NCBI GenBank assembly: GCA_019828595.1
Contig: JAHQRK010000019.1
Coordinates: 558,001-622,000 of the forward strand
From: Aphanomyces cochlioides
Lineage: Eukaryota; Oomycota; Saprolegniomycetes; Saprolegniales; Verrucalvaceae
Direction of reading: 5' to 3'
DNA length: 64,000 nucleotides
Positions 44,763 to 53,944 of this stretch are shown piece after piece. Within the stretch, counting starts at the first letter, position 1; each line of letters begins with the position of its first letter. The position numbers were made by a program, and so were the translations under genes. The notes beneath the pieces are model-generated. The model saw only the letters and a list, made by a program, of their open reading frames with translations, was not told where the DNA came from and did no database searches.

Positions 44763-46152
44763 CTACTTTGTCACCTCGAACGCTTTCTTCATCATGCGGC
44801 TCTGAATCGCATTGCCAAAGCGAGTATAAGGAGCGTAAGGTCGAGCGGCGGCATTTGGAGCGGCGTTGCGTTGTTCCTCCAGCGACGCATCGAGCTCCTT
44901 CTCTTCAAAATCGACGTCGTTGACCCGCTGCGTCCACAGTTGCTGCATGGTCTGCTCCATTCGACCGTGGCCAACCGCTCGGTACTCCGCCGGACTCGAC
45001 ATGGAGGCTATACTCCCGTCTAGATCGTTAATCAACGACGCCAAGAACGTCGCGATGGTCGGCGTCTTCTCCATGTCAGCCTCCAAACGTTCCTTGACGG
45101 TCAAGAGCACCTTTCGGCCTTGATCAAAAGTTTTGACGCGATGCAAGCGCCTTCGCAGCTTCGATGGCTTCTGCCACCAAGACACGCTGCTTCTGAACCA
45201 CGACTTGCTCGTTCACAGCGTCGTTTGTCACCGTCGCTGGACGACCGATTGTGACCATTGAGCTAGCATTCTCCATCGATGAACCGACGACGTTGGCATA
45301 GCGAAGACGGAACTTGACGGCATCCATGCTTTCTTGAGGAACTTGCGGCGTCAACTGGACTTCCACCAACAAATCGCGGCTCTCGTCGGCAAACATGTCG
45401 CCCATGTCGACTTCGTAGTGGACTTGGTTGGTCACCGTCGTCGCGGGACGCTTTGTCTTGACAGATTGGATCAACACGCCAGGCGACGCAATGCATTCGA
45501 GCTTGATGTTCTGAGCGACGACACTCAGGAGACCACCCAAGCAGTTTGCGAACGCCAATGCGACGCCATCGACGTTCTGGACAAAGTAGTAAGAGCCACG
45601 GCCAATGTCAGCGAGTTGGCCCAAGAGGGCTGCATTATGGTCAGACCCGTAGCGAAAGGTGTGGATCGATACTTGAGGACTAAGCACGCCTTGGAGCATG
45701 CTAGCGAGACCATCGCTATTGACGATGCCAACGTTTGCCTGGCCATCCGTGAGAAGAATCACCGACTTGACAGGGTTGGGCACTCCGTTGTCTGCGCGAT
45801 GCGGTTGTTGAACAGCGTCAACACCGGCGAGCAAACCACCGCTGAGGTTGGTGGATGCATTAGCTCGAATGGCCTGGAGACGTTGAGACAGCGACGCCTT
45901 GCCTTCCTCTGTCATCTTCGTCAACGCAAGGTCTGTTCGGACGTCGGAGGCGTACGTGATGAGTCCGAGACGATCTTGTGCTGTGAGTTGTTGCGCGAGA
46001 AACTCGATTGTCTTCTTACACAGCGCGATCGTATCCCCGACCATGCTTCCCGATCGATCCAAGACAACGACCACGTCGATCGGCTTGCGCTCTTCTTCCT
46101 CGATGGTTGGCGCGACCAAGTTGCAATTGACAGTGGACGAACCGACCATCAT
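44763..46152 (-). pseudogene. von Willebrand factor A domain protein, paralogue 2 (frameshifted)
   Basis: The first frame (46152-45124) matches paralogues 1 and 3 from VNCNLVAPT through DRSGS, the metal-site threonine and LLTDGQANVG, to EAAKALASRQNF. There a run of four T (minus strand, at 45126-45129) puts the gene out of frame and gives an immediate TGA. With one base fewer, the other frame resumes exactly at DQGRKVLLTVKERL and runs to 44763. The N-terminus also lacks about 35 residues present in the paralogues, including NKTIRISSAAER. It is either a pseudogene with one frameshift or a functional copy with a sequencing error in the T-run. Confidence 0.8.
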
Positions 46153-46271
46153 TGTTGCCAGTGTCGTCCAGTCGTCCCAGCTTCAGCGCTCCCTCGTGGA
46201 ATCGACGCTGCATTTACACTCCGCGGAAGGAAAGATATTGAGTTCATTCATGGATAAAACAAGTTAGCAAT

Positions 46272-47774
46272 CTACGACTTCGATGACAAGTTGAAAGCTC
46301 GTTGCATCATACGAGCTTGGATTGCGTTTCCGACTCGACTTTGTACTGGAGCTGGTTCGGGATGAGCCGAGTTGGGATCGCGCGGCGGTGCGTTTCGATT
46401 GGCGTCCACGAGTTTGTCCAAACTCTCTCTGTCGATTTGCGTGTCGTTGCTGCGTTGCATCCATGCCTGCTGCATTCTCTGCTGCATGCGACCGTGGCCA
46501 TGACTCCTGTACTCCGTTTCACTTGCAATCGACGTCGTACACTCGCTGAGGCCGCTGATCAAAGTCGAGACGGTGGACGTTGTGCTTGGCATGTTTTCCA
46601 TGTCTGTCTCCAATCGCGTCTTGATGGACGTGAGCACATTGCGACCCTCTGCAAAGTTTCCCCTCGAGGCATGCGCTTGAGCTGTTTCAATGGCTTCGGC
46701 GGCGAGCACACGTTGCTTCTGCACCACAACATGCTCGTTCAACTCATTGTTTGTCACGACGACTGGACGACTCACCGTCGCAGTCGAGCTCGCTTTGTCC
46801 ATGGAAGAGGTCACGATGTTGGCATATCGGAGACGGAACTCGACGAGTTCCATGCTGACCTGGGGAGGTTGCGGCGTCAACTGGACTTCTAAAAGCAGAT
46901 CACGACTTTCGTCGGCAAACATGTCGCCCATGTCGACTTCGTAGTGCGCTAGATTCGTCACCGTCGTCACGGAACGCTTTGTCTTGACAGATTGGATCAA
47001 CACGCCAGGCGACGCAATGCATTCGAGCTTGATGTTTTGGGCGACGACACTCAGGAGACCACCCAAGCAGTTTGCAAATGCCAACGCGATGCCGTCGACG
47101 TTCTGGACAAAGTAGTAAGAGCCACGACCGACGTCAGCAATCTGTCCGAGAAGGGCTGCGTCGTGGTCAGAGCCGTAGCCAAAGGTGTGGACAGACACTT
47201 GAGAGTCGAGCATGCACTTGACAAGGTGCACGAGGTCGTGGGCTTTCGTCACGCCTTCGTTAGCTTGACCGTCAGTCAAAAGGAGAACAGATTTCACGGG
47301 ATTTGGTTCCCCGTTGTCCATACGTTGTGGCTGCTGCACAGCGTCTAGACCTGCTAAGAGACCACCGCTAAGGTTAGTCATAGACCCAGCAGAGATGGCT
47401 TTGACTGATTGAGACAACTGCTGCTTGCCGTCGTCGGTCATGTTGGTCAACGACAGGTCTGTCCGAACATGCGTGTCATACGACACCAACCCGACACGAT
47501 CGTTTGGAGTCAATTGCTGGGCGAGGAACTCCATCGTCTTCTTACAGAGAGCAAGCTTTGGACCAGCCATGCTTCCTGATCGATCCAAGACGACGACCAA
47601 GTCGATCGGTTTGCGTTCGTCTTCTTGCACGGACGGGGCGACCAAATTGCAATTGACAAACGTCGAGATCGCTTCCTTGGCCGCAATTTCATACCGTTCC
47701 GCTGCACTCGAGATGCGAATCGTCTTGTTAATTGATGGAATTGGAGCTGGAACTGGTGGAGCCATCGGCGACAT
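46272..47774 (-). CDS. von Willebrand factor A domain protein, paralogue 3
   Basis: Single exon, 500 residues from the ATG of MSPMAPPVPAP. It is colinear with paralogue 1: NKTIRISSAAERYEIA, the DRSGS metal site, SMTNLSGGLLAG, LLTDGQANEG and FGYGSDHDAALLGQIADVGRGSYYFVQNVDG, and it ends in RMMQRAFNLSSKS. The middle third is nearly identical between paralogues at both protein and DNA level, pointing to gene conversion or recent duplication. It lies in tandem with paralogue 2 (120 bp apart) and diverges from the small gene at 47915. Confidence 0.87.
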   Translation of the reverse strand: MSPMAPPVPAPIPSINKTIRISSAAERYEIAAKEAISTFVNCNLVAPSVQEDERKPIDLVVVLDRSGSMAGPKLALCKKTMEFLAQQLTPNDRVGLVSYDTHVRTDLSLTNMTDDGKQQLSQSVKAISAGSMTNLSGGLLAGLDAVQQPQRMDNGEPNPVKSVLLLTDGQANEGVTKAHDLVHLVKCMLDSQVSVHTFGYGSDHDAALLGQIADVGRGSYYFVQNVDGIALAFANCLGGLLSVVAQNIKLECIASPGVLIQSVKTKRSVTTVTNLAHYEVDMGDMFADESRDLLLEVQLTPQPPQVSMELVEFRLRYANIVTSSMDKASSTATVSRPVVVTNNELNEHVVVQKQRVLAAEAIETAQAHASRGNFAEGRNVLTSIKTRLETDMENMPSTTSTVSTLISGLSECTTSIASETEYRSHGHGRMQQRMQQAWMQRSNDTQIDRESLDKLVDANRNAPPRDPNSAHPEPAPVQSRVGNAIQARMMQRAFNLSSKS

Positions 47775-47914
47775 GGTCGAATGTGATGGAAGTCGTGAAA
47801 AATGCAAAATGAGTGAATTCAATGGCGAAAATCTTGTTGCATACATTCTCACATGTAGCAACTCAACTGCAATTTACCATGTGGACCTTCCTTTTGGTCG
47901 ACCAACGATTTAAC

Positions 47915-48082
47915 ATGGCGCTCGACCAGATCTTACAATCTCTCCACGGCAACGAGGAAGCACGACCATCGATGAGCCGAATCACGCAAGATATCAAGGA
48001 AGATTGCAATCCCCCGTGGAATATTTTAGAAAATGGCTTGTTGCACGCAGCAGCCAAGTTGCTCTATCGCCGATTGTCATGA
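47915..48082 (+). CDS. Small hypothetical protein, 55 residues
   Basis: The frame MALDQILQSLHGNEEARPSM to LLYRRLS reads as two amphipathic helices with a good ATG and a strong stop. It has no recognised family. It starts 140 bp from the divergent VWA paralogue 3. Composition suggests a real small protein, but nothing else confirms it. Confidence 0.45.
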   Translation: MALDQILQSLHGNEEARPSMSRITQDIKEDCNPPWNILENGLLHAAAKLLYRRLS

Positions 48083-48469
48083 AGACTTGGTCCATGAACA
48101 TTTTCAGTCAAGCTGCGGTTTCCAAGTGATCATCTCCGCCTTCCAGCTAAAAGAGTGATGAGATGCTGAATGTAATCCACCGTGGAACGATAGCACAAGT
48201 CTTGCTCGACCACTGTCAAAGAAACGTCATGGCCAATGGCTGAAGTGCAGGCGGAGCACACCAGTGGCATTCCGTTCACCGCGGTGATGCGTCATTTCGC
48301 GTCCAGCACTATCGAGAAGACTGGCATTGCATGATCAAGGCCCTTCTCAAAGTCTTAACCATATAGCATCGTTTAAAGGTTCCTTGACACGTAAAAGACT
48401 CAGCATTAAAGTTTGAGTAACGAGATGAGTGATGTGGCGGAGTACTTTCGGGCTCTCACAGCCACTGAC
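48083..48469. other. Intergenic, nothing recognised
   Basis: Nearly 390 bp with no motif-bearing frame or repeat; it lies downstream of both the small plus-strand gene and the minus-strand ATP-grasp gene. Confidence 0.4.
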
Positions 48470-49836
48470 TTAATCTTCCTTGATCGTCCAGAATCCATTG
48501 CGTTCGAGCTCGCGAATGGTCTTGATGTCGCCCTCGATGACGTCTTTTGACTCGTGAAGGAGCCAAATGCTCCCGGGTTTGGTGAAGACGTCGACTGTTG
48601 GCTCGAGCATGTGGCCATGATGAGTCAACATGTATCGACGGTGATAAGATGCCAAGGACTCAGCCACGTCATAGCCAGGACAGCTCTCAATAAAGCCACG
48701 AGAGTACGATACGAGCGACACTTCACAGCCATGCACGCGAAGCTTCGGAGGCATGGCAGGCAGAGCATTGAAGGCTTGCTCGTCAATGTAGCTGTCCAAT
48801 GTCGCGGTCACTTGATTGTACCCAATGCATCGGTCGACAGTTGGAATGAAAGTGCCATTGTTGCCGTGGCAGCGGGCGCCGATTTCAACCAGGCACGGCT
48901 CATTGACGACCCATTTGACTTCGGCATGAGCTGGCCCATGGGCAATATGGAGCGCGTCTAGAACTTGCAGGATGTAGTTCACGATCGCAGACACTCTGGG
49001 GCTCTCTGACGTATCAATCAACCGAACGACAAAGTAGACGAACGGCGCGTTGTTCGCTGGTCCTTTCTCGTACTCCCATATCGCAACGACTTTATGGACG
49101 CCATGTCGGCTCACCGTGTCAACGACATACTCAGTCCCAACCAAGTATTCTTGGACAAGAGCTGCAGTGTTTGTGATACCAAGCTGGTTCGTCGAGCCCT
49201 GGATCTGGTCAAACGCTTCCTGTACATCCTTCCAACTCGTGCACAAGTAGACGGCGTCACCCCCCGCACTTTCGGTGGGCTTGAGAATGACCTACTCGAT
49301 GGCTTCATATGCAACTCGACGGCAGGAGCACCTGGAATGGCGTTGGCTGTAAATCGTACTCGATGAAGTGGACGACTGCCTTCCAAGTTACGGCTTCACA
49401 TTGCTTGACAGCTCGTAATCCAGCGGCACGGATGGCTTCCCCCATCGCAAATTTGTTGCGCCGAGCAACTGCTTTGCTCGCACCATTCGAGGTCAAGCCC
49501 ATGCGATCCGATAGCACGTCTGCTAGAGTCACTCCCGTTTCACAGCCAGCCAGCACTTGAATGATTCCAAGCGGCATCATAGCTTCTACAGTCGACTCGA
49601 GGTCTACGACGACGTCAATCACGAGTGGCAAAACACTGACCTTGGTGAAAGATCTCAGCAATTGCAGCGCTTGAGACGTCAGACGATGCATTTGCAAGGC
49701 AAGCTGGTTGACCAAGCTTTGAGCTGTGGACAATGACAAGCTCATACCCACGACGAAGAACTTCTTGGGCGACATGATGTCCTGTTGAGACAGGATCGAC
49801 GACGGCGATGACGCAAGCAGTTGGGTCGATGCTCAT
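48470..49836 (-). CDS. ATP-grasp carboxylate-amine ligase, 3 exons
   Basis: Coding order is 49836-49641, 49603-49332 and 49291-48470, giving 429 residues; introns are 37 and 40 bp, among the shortest in the window. The N-terminal part is the Rossmann-like preATP domain (ACVIAVVDPVSTGHHVAQEVLRRG, then VLAGCETGV.LADVLSDRMGL). The ATP-grasp domain follows: RRNKFAMGEAIRAAG, VILKPTESAGGDAVYLC, LVQEYLVGTEYVVDTVS, and the metal-binding VEIGARCHGNNG. The family (carnosine-synthase/BacD-like) joins an amino acid or other carboxylate to an amine via an acyl phosphate; the substrates cannot be read from sequence. Intron 1 was placed so that HQDLESTVEAM leads into the VLAG block, as in relatives. Confidence 0.85.
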
Positions 49837-51349
49837 GGCAAAATGAAACAATTCCAGACGACCAAACTGCCGAAGGCTTGGAGCACCTCGAGTGGTTCAA
49901 GTTGAAGTGGCAGCACCGCCGATCGAATCACTTGAGAAAACCCTTGCTATCGAATTCATTCAATCACTTACGTAAGAAAGAAAGCAAGTCGAGAAGCCTT
50001 GTGCCTTCACAGACTTACTGGGCCGCTTGCGAAAAGTTCCTCGCACTTCCGTGCCTGAGACCTTCGCATCAGGGGACTCCCTCCCCCTCTGCTTTCTCCC
50101 TTGATCGAAAAATACGCTCCGAGCTTTCTCTTCTTGCCATAGACATGCGGCCGTCTCCATCTCGCTTTATTCTGAGCACCATGAGCTAGTGGAGGCATGA
50201 GCCTTCTGGTGGGGGCTCGAGATGTTATAACTTTGGTTGAGTAATTTGGTACATTGGGTAAATCACATCATTGATTGGAAAAACACACCTTGGTAAGCTC
50301 GTGGTAACGCAAAATACGTGTTTCTCCCTGTAGAGAAACCACCAACTGAAGTGTGCCTGTAGCAAGTCCAGCAACTCAAGTATGAGATATGAGATGCCGC
50401 TCGACGCCTGCGTGTTCCTCATCACATAATGCTCGCAATACTCCTGTTTTCCCTCTCTCAGTCCATCAAACTTCGCTTCGCATGCGAGCTTTGTTGGTGT
50501 TGTACGAGGTTGTCGATTGTTTCCGCCACTGTTTCAACCACGTACACTGGGTCCAAAGACTTATCCACTTCGGATGAACAGAGAAGGCGAAAGTGGATGC
50601 GCCATTGCTCTTCGAGTCCACTACCTCTGCTCTGTCCTTCATGGGGCGTGCGTCGCAGGCTTAGCATCGCCGCACGCATGGACCCCCTGACTGATATCTC
50701 AACGCGGTTGTCGTTGAAACGCCGACGCAATCGTTGGACACGTTCCTCACAGCTTTGCATGTTTAACACGTCACGCTCTTTAGACGTAATTCTCCAATCG
50801 CTTCGGGGGAAGACCTCGCCAACGGCCTTTTGTCATCATCTCAAGTCTTGCATTGTGTCCTCGTCGGTCAAATTGCACGTTCTTTTTCGTCTCAACGTCT
50901 TTTCCCGTAATTGTTTCGCGTCTCTGTATTTGCATCGTGAGGTCTACCTCATGCTGGCCGATACTCTGGCGTCGTAATGGTCATTCCCCCTGTTGGAAAC
51001 CATGGCGAGACACTCCTGGAGGAGTCGTCTTTCGCGGTGTCCAAGTCTCAAAATTCGACATTTTGGTCCAAAAATACGATTTTCGGATGCGTATTCGGAT
51101 GTCCCAAAATAAAGTATACAAATTCCAAGTCTAATTGAGCGATTAGGTAACAAACGGCTCCTTCTCCGCCATCTTCGATCCAACCGAGTCGGTTTGTCTA
51201 GGAACGACTTCCCGTACCGCGTCGCGTCAGTCTTGGGAAAGAGCACTCGCCGTCGTCAGCACAGCGTTTCTCGACTCAGGTAGGATATCATCTGACCTGT
51301 CTCCGGGCGGTGGAAGCTGAAGCGTGCCGTGTGAGTAGGACGGAGAGAG
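49837..51349. other. Intergenic, with one candidate minus-strand frame
   Basis: A minus-strand frame at 50458-50834 has protein-like sequence (EVFPRSDWRITSKERDVLN, EERVQRLRRRFNDNRVEISV, VVETVAETIDNLVQH) but lacks a good start. It may be the last exon of a gene whose first exon I cannot place, or a remnant. The remaining sequence, including 49837-50450, shows nothing I can name. The end near 51250-51349 should be the promoter of the TMEM184-like gene. Confidence 0.35.
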
Positions 51350-52807
51350 ATGTCAGACTTAGGAGTGAACGAAACTTCCATCTTGGGAGGCAACAGCACA
51401 GGCAATGGCACAGTGTTTGGTCTGCCGCTCAATTATGTCGAAACACATCGTGGGTGGTGCCTCTTTGTCTCGTTTCTCTGCGCACTCTTTGCGTCAGGCT
51501 TGACTTTGTACAACATGTATCTCCACTTGCGAGCGTATACACGACCCAACCTCCAACGCTACATCTTGCGCATTCTCATTATCGTGCCATTCTACGCGAT
51601 TGGATCGTTCCTCTCGTTCTGGCTCGTGCATCAAGCTATTTACTTTAACATTCTGCGCGACATTTATGAAGCTTTCGTGGTCTACAGCTTCCTGGAACTC
51701 GTGCTCTCCTTTGCCGGTGGCGAATCCAACTGCGTGTCGAAAATGGTCGGCGAGAAAGAACTCGATCATCCCTTCCCATGTGGTTATTGCTTCCCACCCA
51801 TGGCTCGCGACGGCCGGCTCCTCCGAGCGTGCAAGAAAGCAACGATTCAGTTTGTCTTTATCAAGCCATCGATTGCTCTCTTGTCATTGTTCATGCTCGC
51901 CGCCGGTGAGTACGACTCGACAGGGTACCAATGGTTCCTCTGGATTGTCTACAATGGCAGCTATTCGATTGCGCTGTACGGCCTCCTCGTGTTTTACTTG
52001 GCCACGAAGCACATCCTGGCTCCCTTCTCACCGGTCCTCAAGTTCTTTGCCGTCAAGTCTGTGATCTTCATGACATTTTGGCAAACGTTGATGATTTCGA
52101 GCTGCCCCAACATCACCGTCGAGCAAGCGTTCGCGTGGAACGACTTCATTATTTCCTGTGAGATGGTTCCTGTCGCTATCATGTACTTCGTCTCGTTTGG
52201 AGCGCGGCAATTCCAAGCGCGAAGTGTCGTGTACTCGGAGGAAGACAAGGAAAAGCTTGCCGCCAAGCAACCAACATCACCTGGCAGCGGCGAAGTCGTC
52301 AAGAACATGAAGGAAGTGCTGAATGTCAAGGACATTGTCGCCGATGCCTACCACAATTTCATGCCTTCGTATCAAGACTACATGCTCCAACGTGCTGACG
52401 ATGAAGATCTTGAGAAGAGCGATACGAGCGGTGCGGTCTTGGAAGCCCCGACACCCGTCGCCAGTGAGGACATCAAGGAGGATGATAACGAGGTGATGCT
52501 CAATGACGATACCGAGTCAGCCGCACCAGTGCCCGACAGCGCGGCCGAGTTGGATGAGATTCATGTCGATGAGAAACTATTGTCACCTCCAGCCGTCACC
52601 TCGCCACGACCACCTTCATCACCGCATACCAAACCTTCAAGGAAGAATAGTCTCGAAGGCGATGAGAGGAGGACGAAGCGAAGCCTAAGTGATGAGATGC
52701 ACATTCGTCAGGAAGACGTGGCGATTCCATTCTCCATGTCGGACGAAGAAGAAGACGAAACGCTGCTTGTCTCGCCGAGGACGGACAAGGCGAGTCTGCT
52801 CAAATGA
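51350..52807 (+). CDS. TMEM184/LAZ1-type membrane protein (DUF300, Ost-alpha fold)
   Basis: Single exon, 485 residues. Seven hydrophobic segments lie within the first 290 residues, with the family signatures RYILRILIIVPFYAIGSFLS, YEAFVVYSFLELVLSFAGGE, PFPCGYCFPP, KPSIALLSLFM, KFFAVKSVIFMTFWQ and FIISCEMVPVAI. The first 25 residues carry three N-x-T/S sites (NET, NST, NGT), fitting a luminal or outer N-terminus. The C-terminal 200 residues are acidic and serine/proline-rich with VLNVKDIVADAYHNF, which is conserved in relatives. Plant LAZ1 and animal TMEM184 act in vacuolar or endosomal trafficking and possibly solute transport; the exact role here is open. Confidence 0.92.
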   Translation: MSDLGVNETSILGGNSTGNGTVFGLPLNYVETHRGWCLFVSFLCALFASGLTLYNMYLHLRAYTRPNLQRYILRILIIVPFYAIGSFLSFWLVHQAIYFNILRDIYEAFVVYSFLELVLSFAGGESNCVSKMVGEKELDHPFPCGYCFPPMARDGRLLRACKKATIQFVFIKPSIALLSLFMLAAGEYDSTGYQWFLWIVYNGSYSIALYGLLVFYLATKHILAPFSPVLKFFAVKSVIFMTFWQTLMISSCPNITVEQAFAWNDFIISCEMVPVAIMYFVSFGARQFQARSVVYSEEDKEKLAAKQPTSPGSGEVVKNMKEVLNVKDIVADAYHNFMPSYQDYMLQRADDEDLEKSDTSGAVLEAPTPVASEDIKEDDNEVMLNDDTESAAPVPDSAAELDEIHVDEKLLSPPAVTSPRPPSSPHTKPSRKNSLEGDERRTKRSLSDEMHIRQEDVAIPFSMSDEEEDETLLVSPRTDKASLLK

Positions 52808-53338
52808 ACAGCCGCCCAAGCCATCATCTTTCCTCAGTTCGAGTCCCTTCCCCTCTTTGTAGATTATAGACATTTATTACGAAAAGAACAGTTTGATCCC
52901 ATAGTCTCCGTCCACTATCACCGTTCCCGCCGCCGCCGATCAAGTGGAGTTTGATCTCCTCTAGTCTTTGAACCTTCAACGACTAGCTAGGGATTTATCA
53001 GGGCATCCATGCTTTGGATTGAAGCATGTGTTGTGGATCCCCTTCAGTCTGTTTACGTGCTGCAGTAGCAAACGAGTGGATGCCATGACGTCATGCTGCC
53101 ACTGTGCCGGCGTCGCTGATTATTTCAACGGGCGCGATAGAGCTTGTAACTTGGACTATTCTTCACAGCACAGTGAAATCAAAGCGAGGATTACTCCTCT
53201 AGAACGACAAGATGTATGTGGCGTGACGTTGGTTTTCCTATGGCAAACCCACATGAAGCGATCCCATGTGGACCAGAACACTGTTCTGGTCGGCGGATCA
53301 AATTTTGCCCCCATTTTTCAATTTCGCTCCCATCAAAC
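52808..53338. other. Intergenic, nothing recognised
   Basis: About 530 bp between two plus-strand genes. The frames here (for example 52968-53564) are shadows or leader sequence. The last 60 bp should be the leader of the next gene. Confidence 0.4.
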
Positions 53339-53749
53339 ATGTCGACGACCAAGAAGATGCCGACTGACTTTGCAGGCTTGCTGCACTACCAGCACTCGAC
53401 GTACAACGAATTCCACAAGAACCCTGCCAATGTTCGATTGCACTTGTGGGCCGTGCCGCTCTTTCAGCTTGGTAACATTGCAATTGTGTTGGGACCCCTT
53501 CTTTTGCTCGTCCCGGTGTCCGCGCCAGTTGCGATTGGCGTCACTGTGGGCGGTATTGTCATGAGCGCGATCTCCCTTGCTGCACAGAGCCGCGGCCACT
53601 CTACAGAAGTCAATCCCCCTGAGCCATTCGAGAGCCGCTTGAACTTCGTCCAGCGCATTTTCGGCGAACAGTGGATCAATTTTCCTCGATTTGTGCTTTC
53701 CGGCGGCTGGCGCATTGCCTTCGAAAAGGCGCTCACCAAACAGTCGTAA
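53339..53749 (+). CDS. Small membrane protein, DUF962/Mpo1-like
   Basis: 136 residues from the ATG of MSTTKKMP. The segment HYQHSTYNEFHKNPANVR, followed by LHLWAVPLFQLGNIAI, two adjacent hydrophobic helices and FGEQWINFPRFVLSGGW near the end, resemble DUF962 proteins. In that family, yeast Mpo1 is an iron-dependent ER dioxygenase acting on 2-hydroxy fatty acids, with conserved histidines. Here H16, H19 and H26 are candidates. The match is from memory and moderate. Earlier in-frame codons look like leader. Confidence 0.55.
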   Translation: MSTTKKMPTDFAGLLHYQHSTYNEFHKNPANVRLHLWAVPLFQLGNIAIVLGPLLLLVPVSAPVAIGVTVGGIVMSAISLAAQSRGHSTEVNPPEPFESRLNFVQRIFGEQWINFPRFVLSGGWRIAFEKALTKQS

Positions 53750-53767
53750 GATCTTCAAAATATGTAG

Positions 53768-53902
53768 TAACACTAAAACATGGTGCAGAAAGTGAAATAT
53801 TGTCCAATGAGAGTCAGCTAATCCTGGTTGGACTCCAGGCGAGCAACACCATCAATAACATGACTTTTGTATCTGCCCCCTTTTACTCAAGTCTATCTGT
53901 GA
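53768..53902 (+). repeat. 5' LTR of the Copia element
   Basis: 135 bp, starting TAACACTAAAAC and ending CTATCTGTGA. It is unusual in not beginning TG and ending CA. The bases that follow (GGTTAACAACC) would be the primer binding site; I cannot name the tRNA. Confidence 0.85.
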
Positions 53903-53944
53903 GGTTAACAACCGTACACTCTCGAAGGAAACTCGACCCCAATT

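Noticed and set aside
50429..50977. 182-codon plus-strand frame
   Set aside because: Its composition is random-like, and a more protein-like frame exists on the other strand; neither has a motif.
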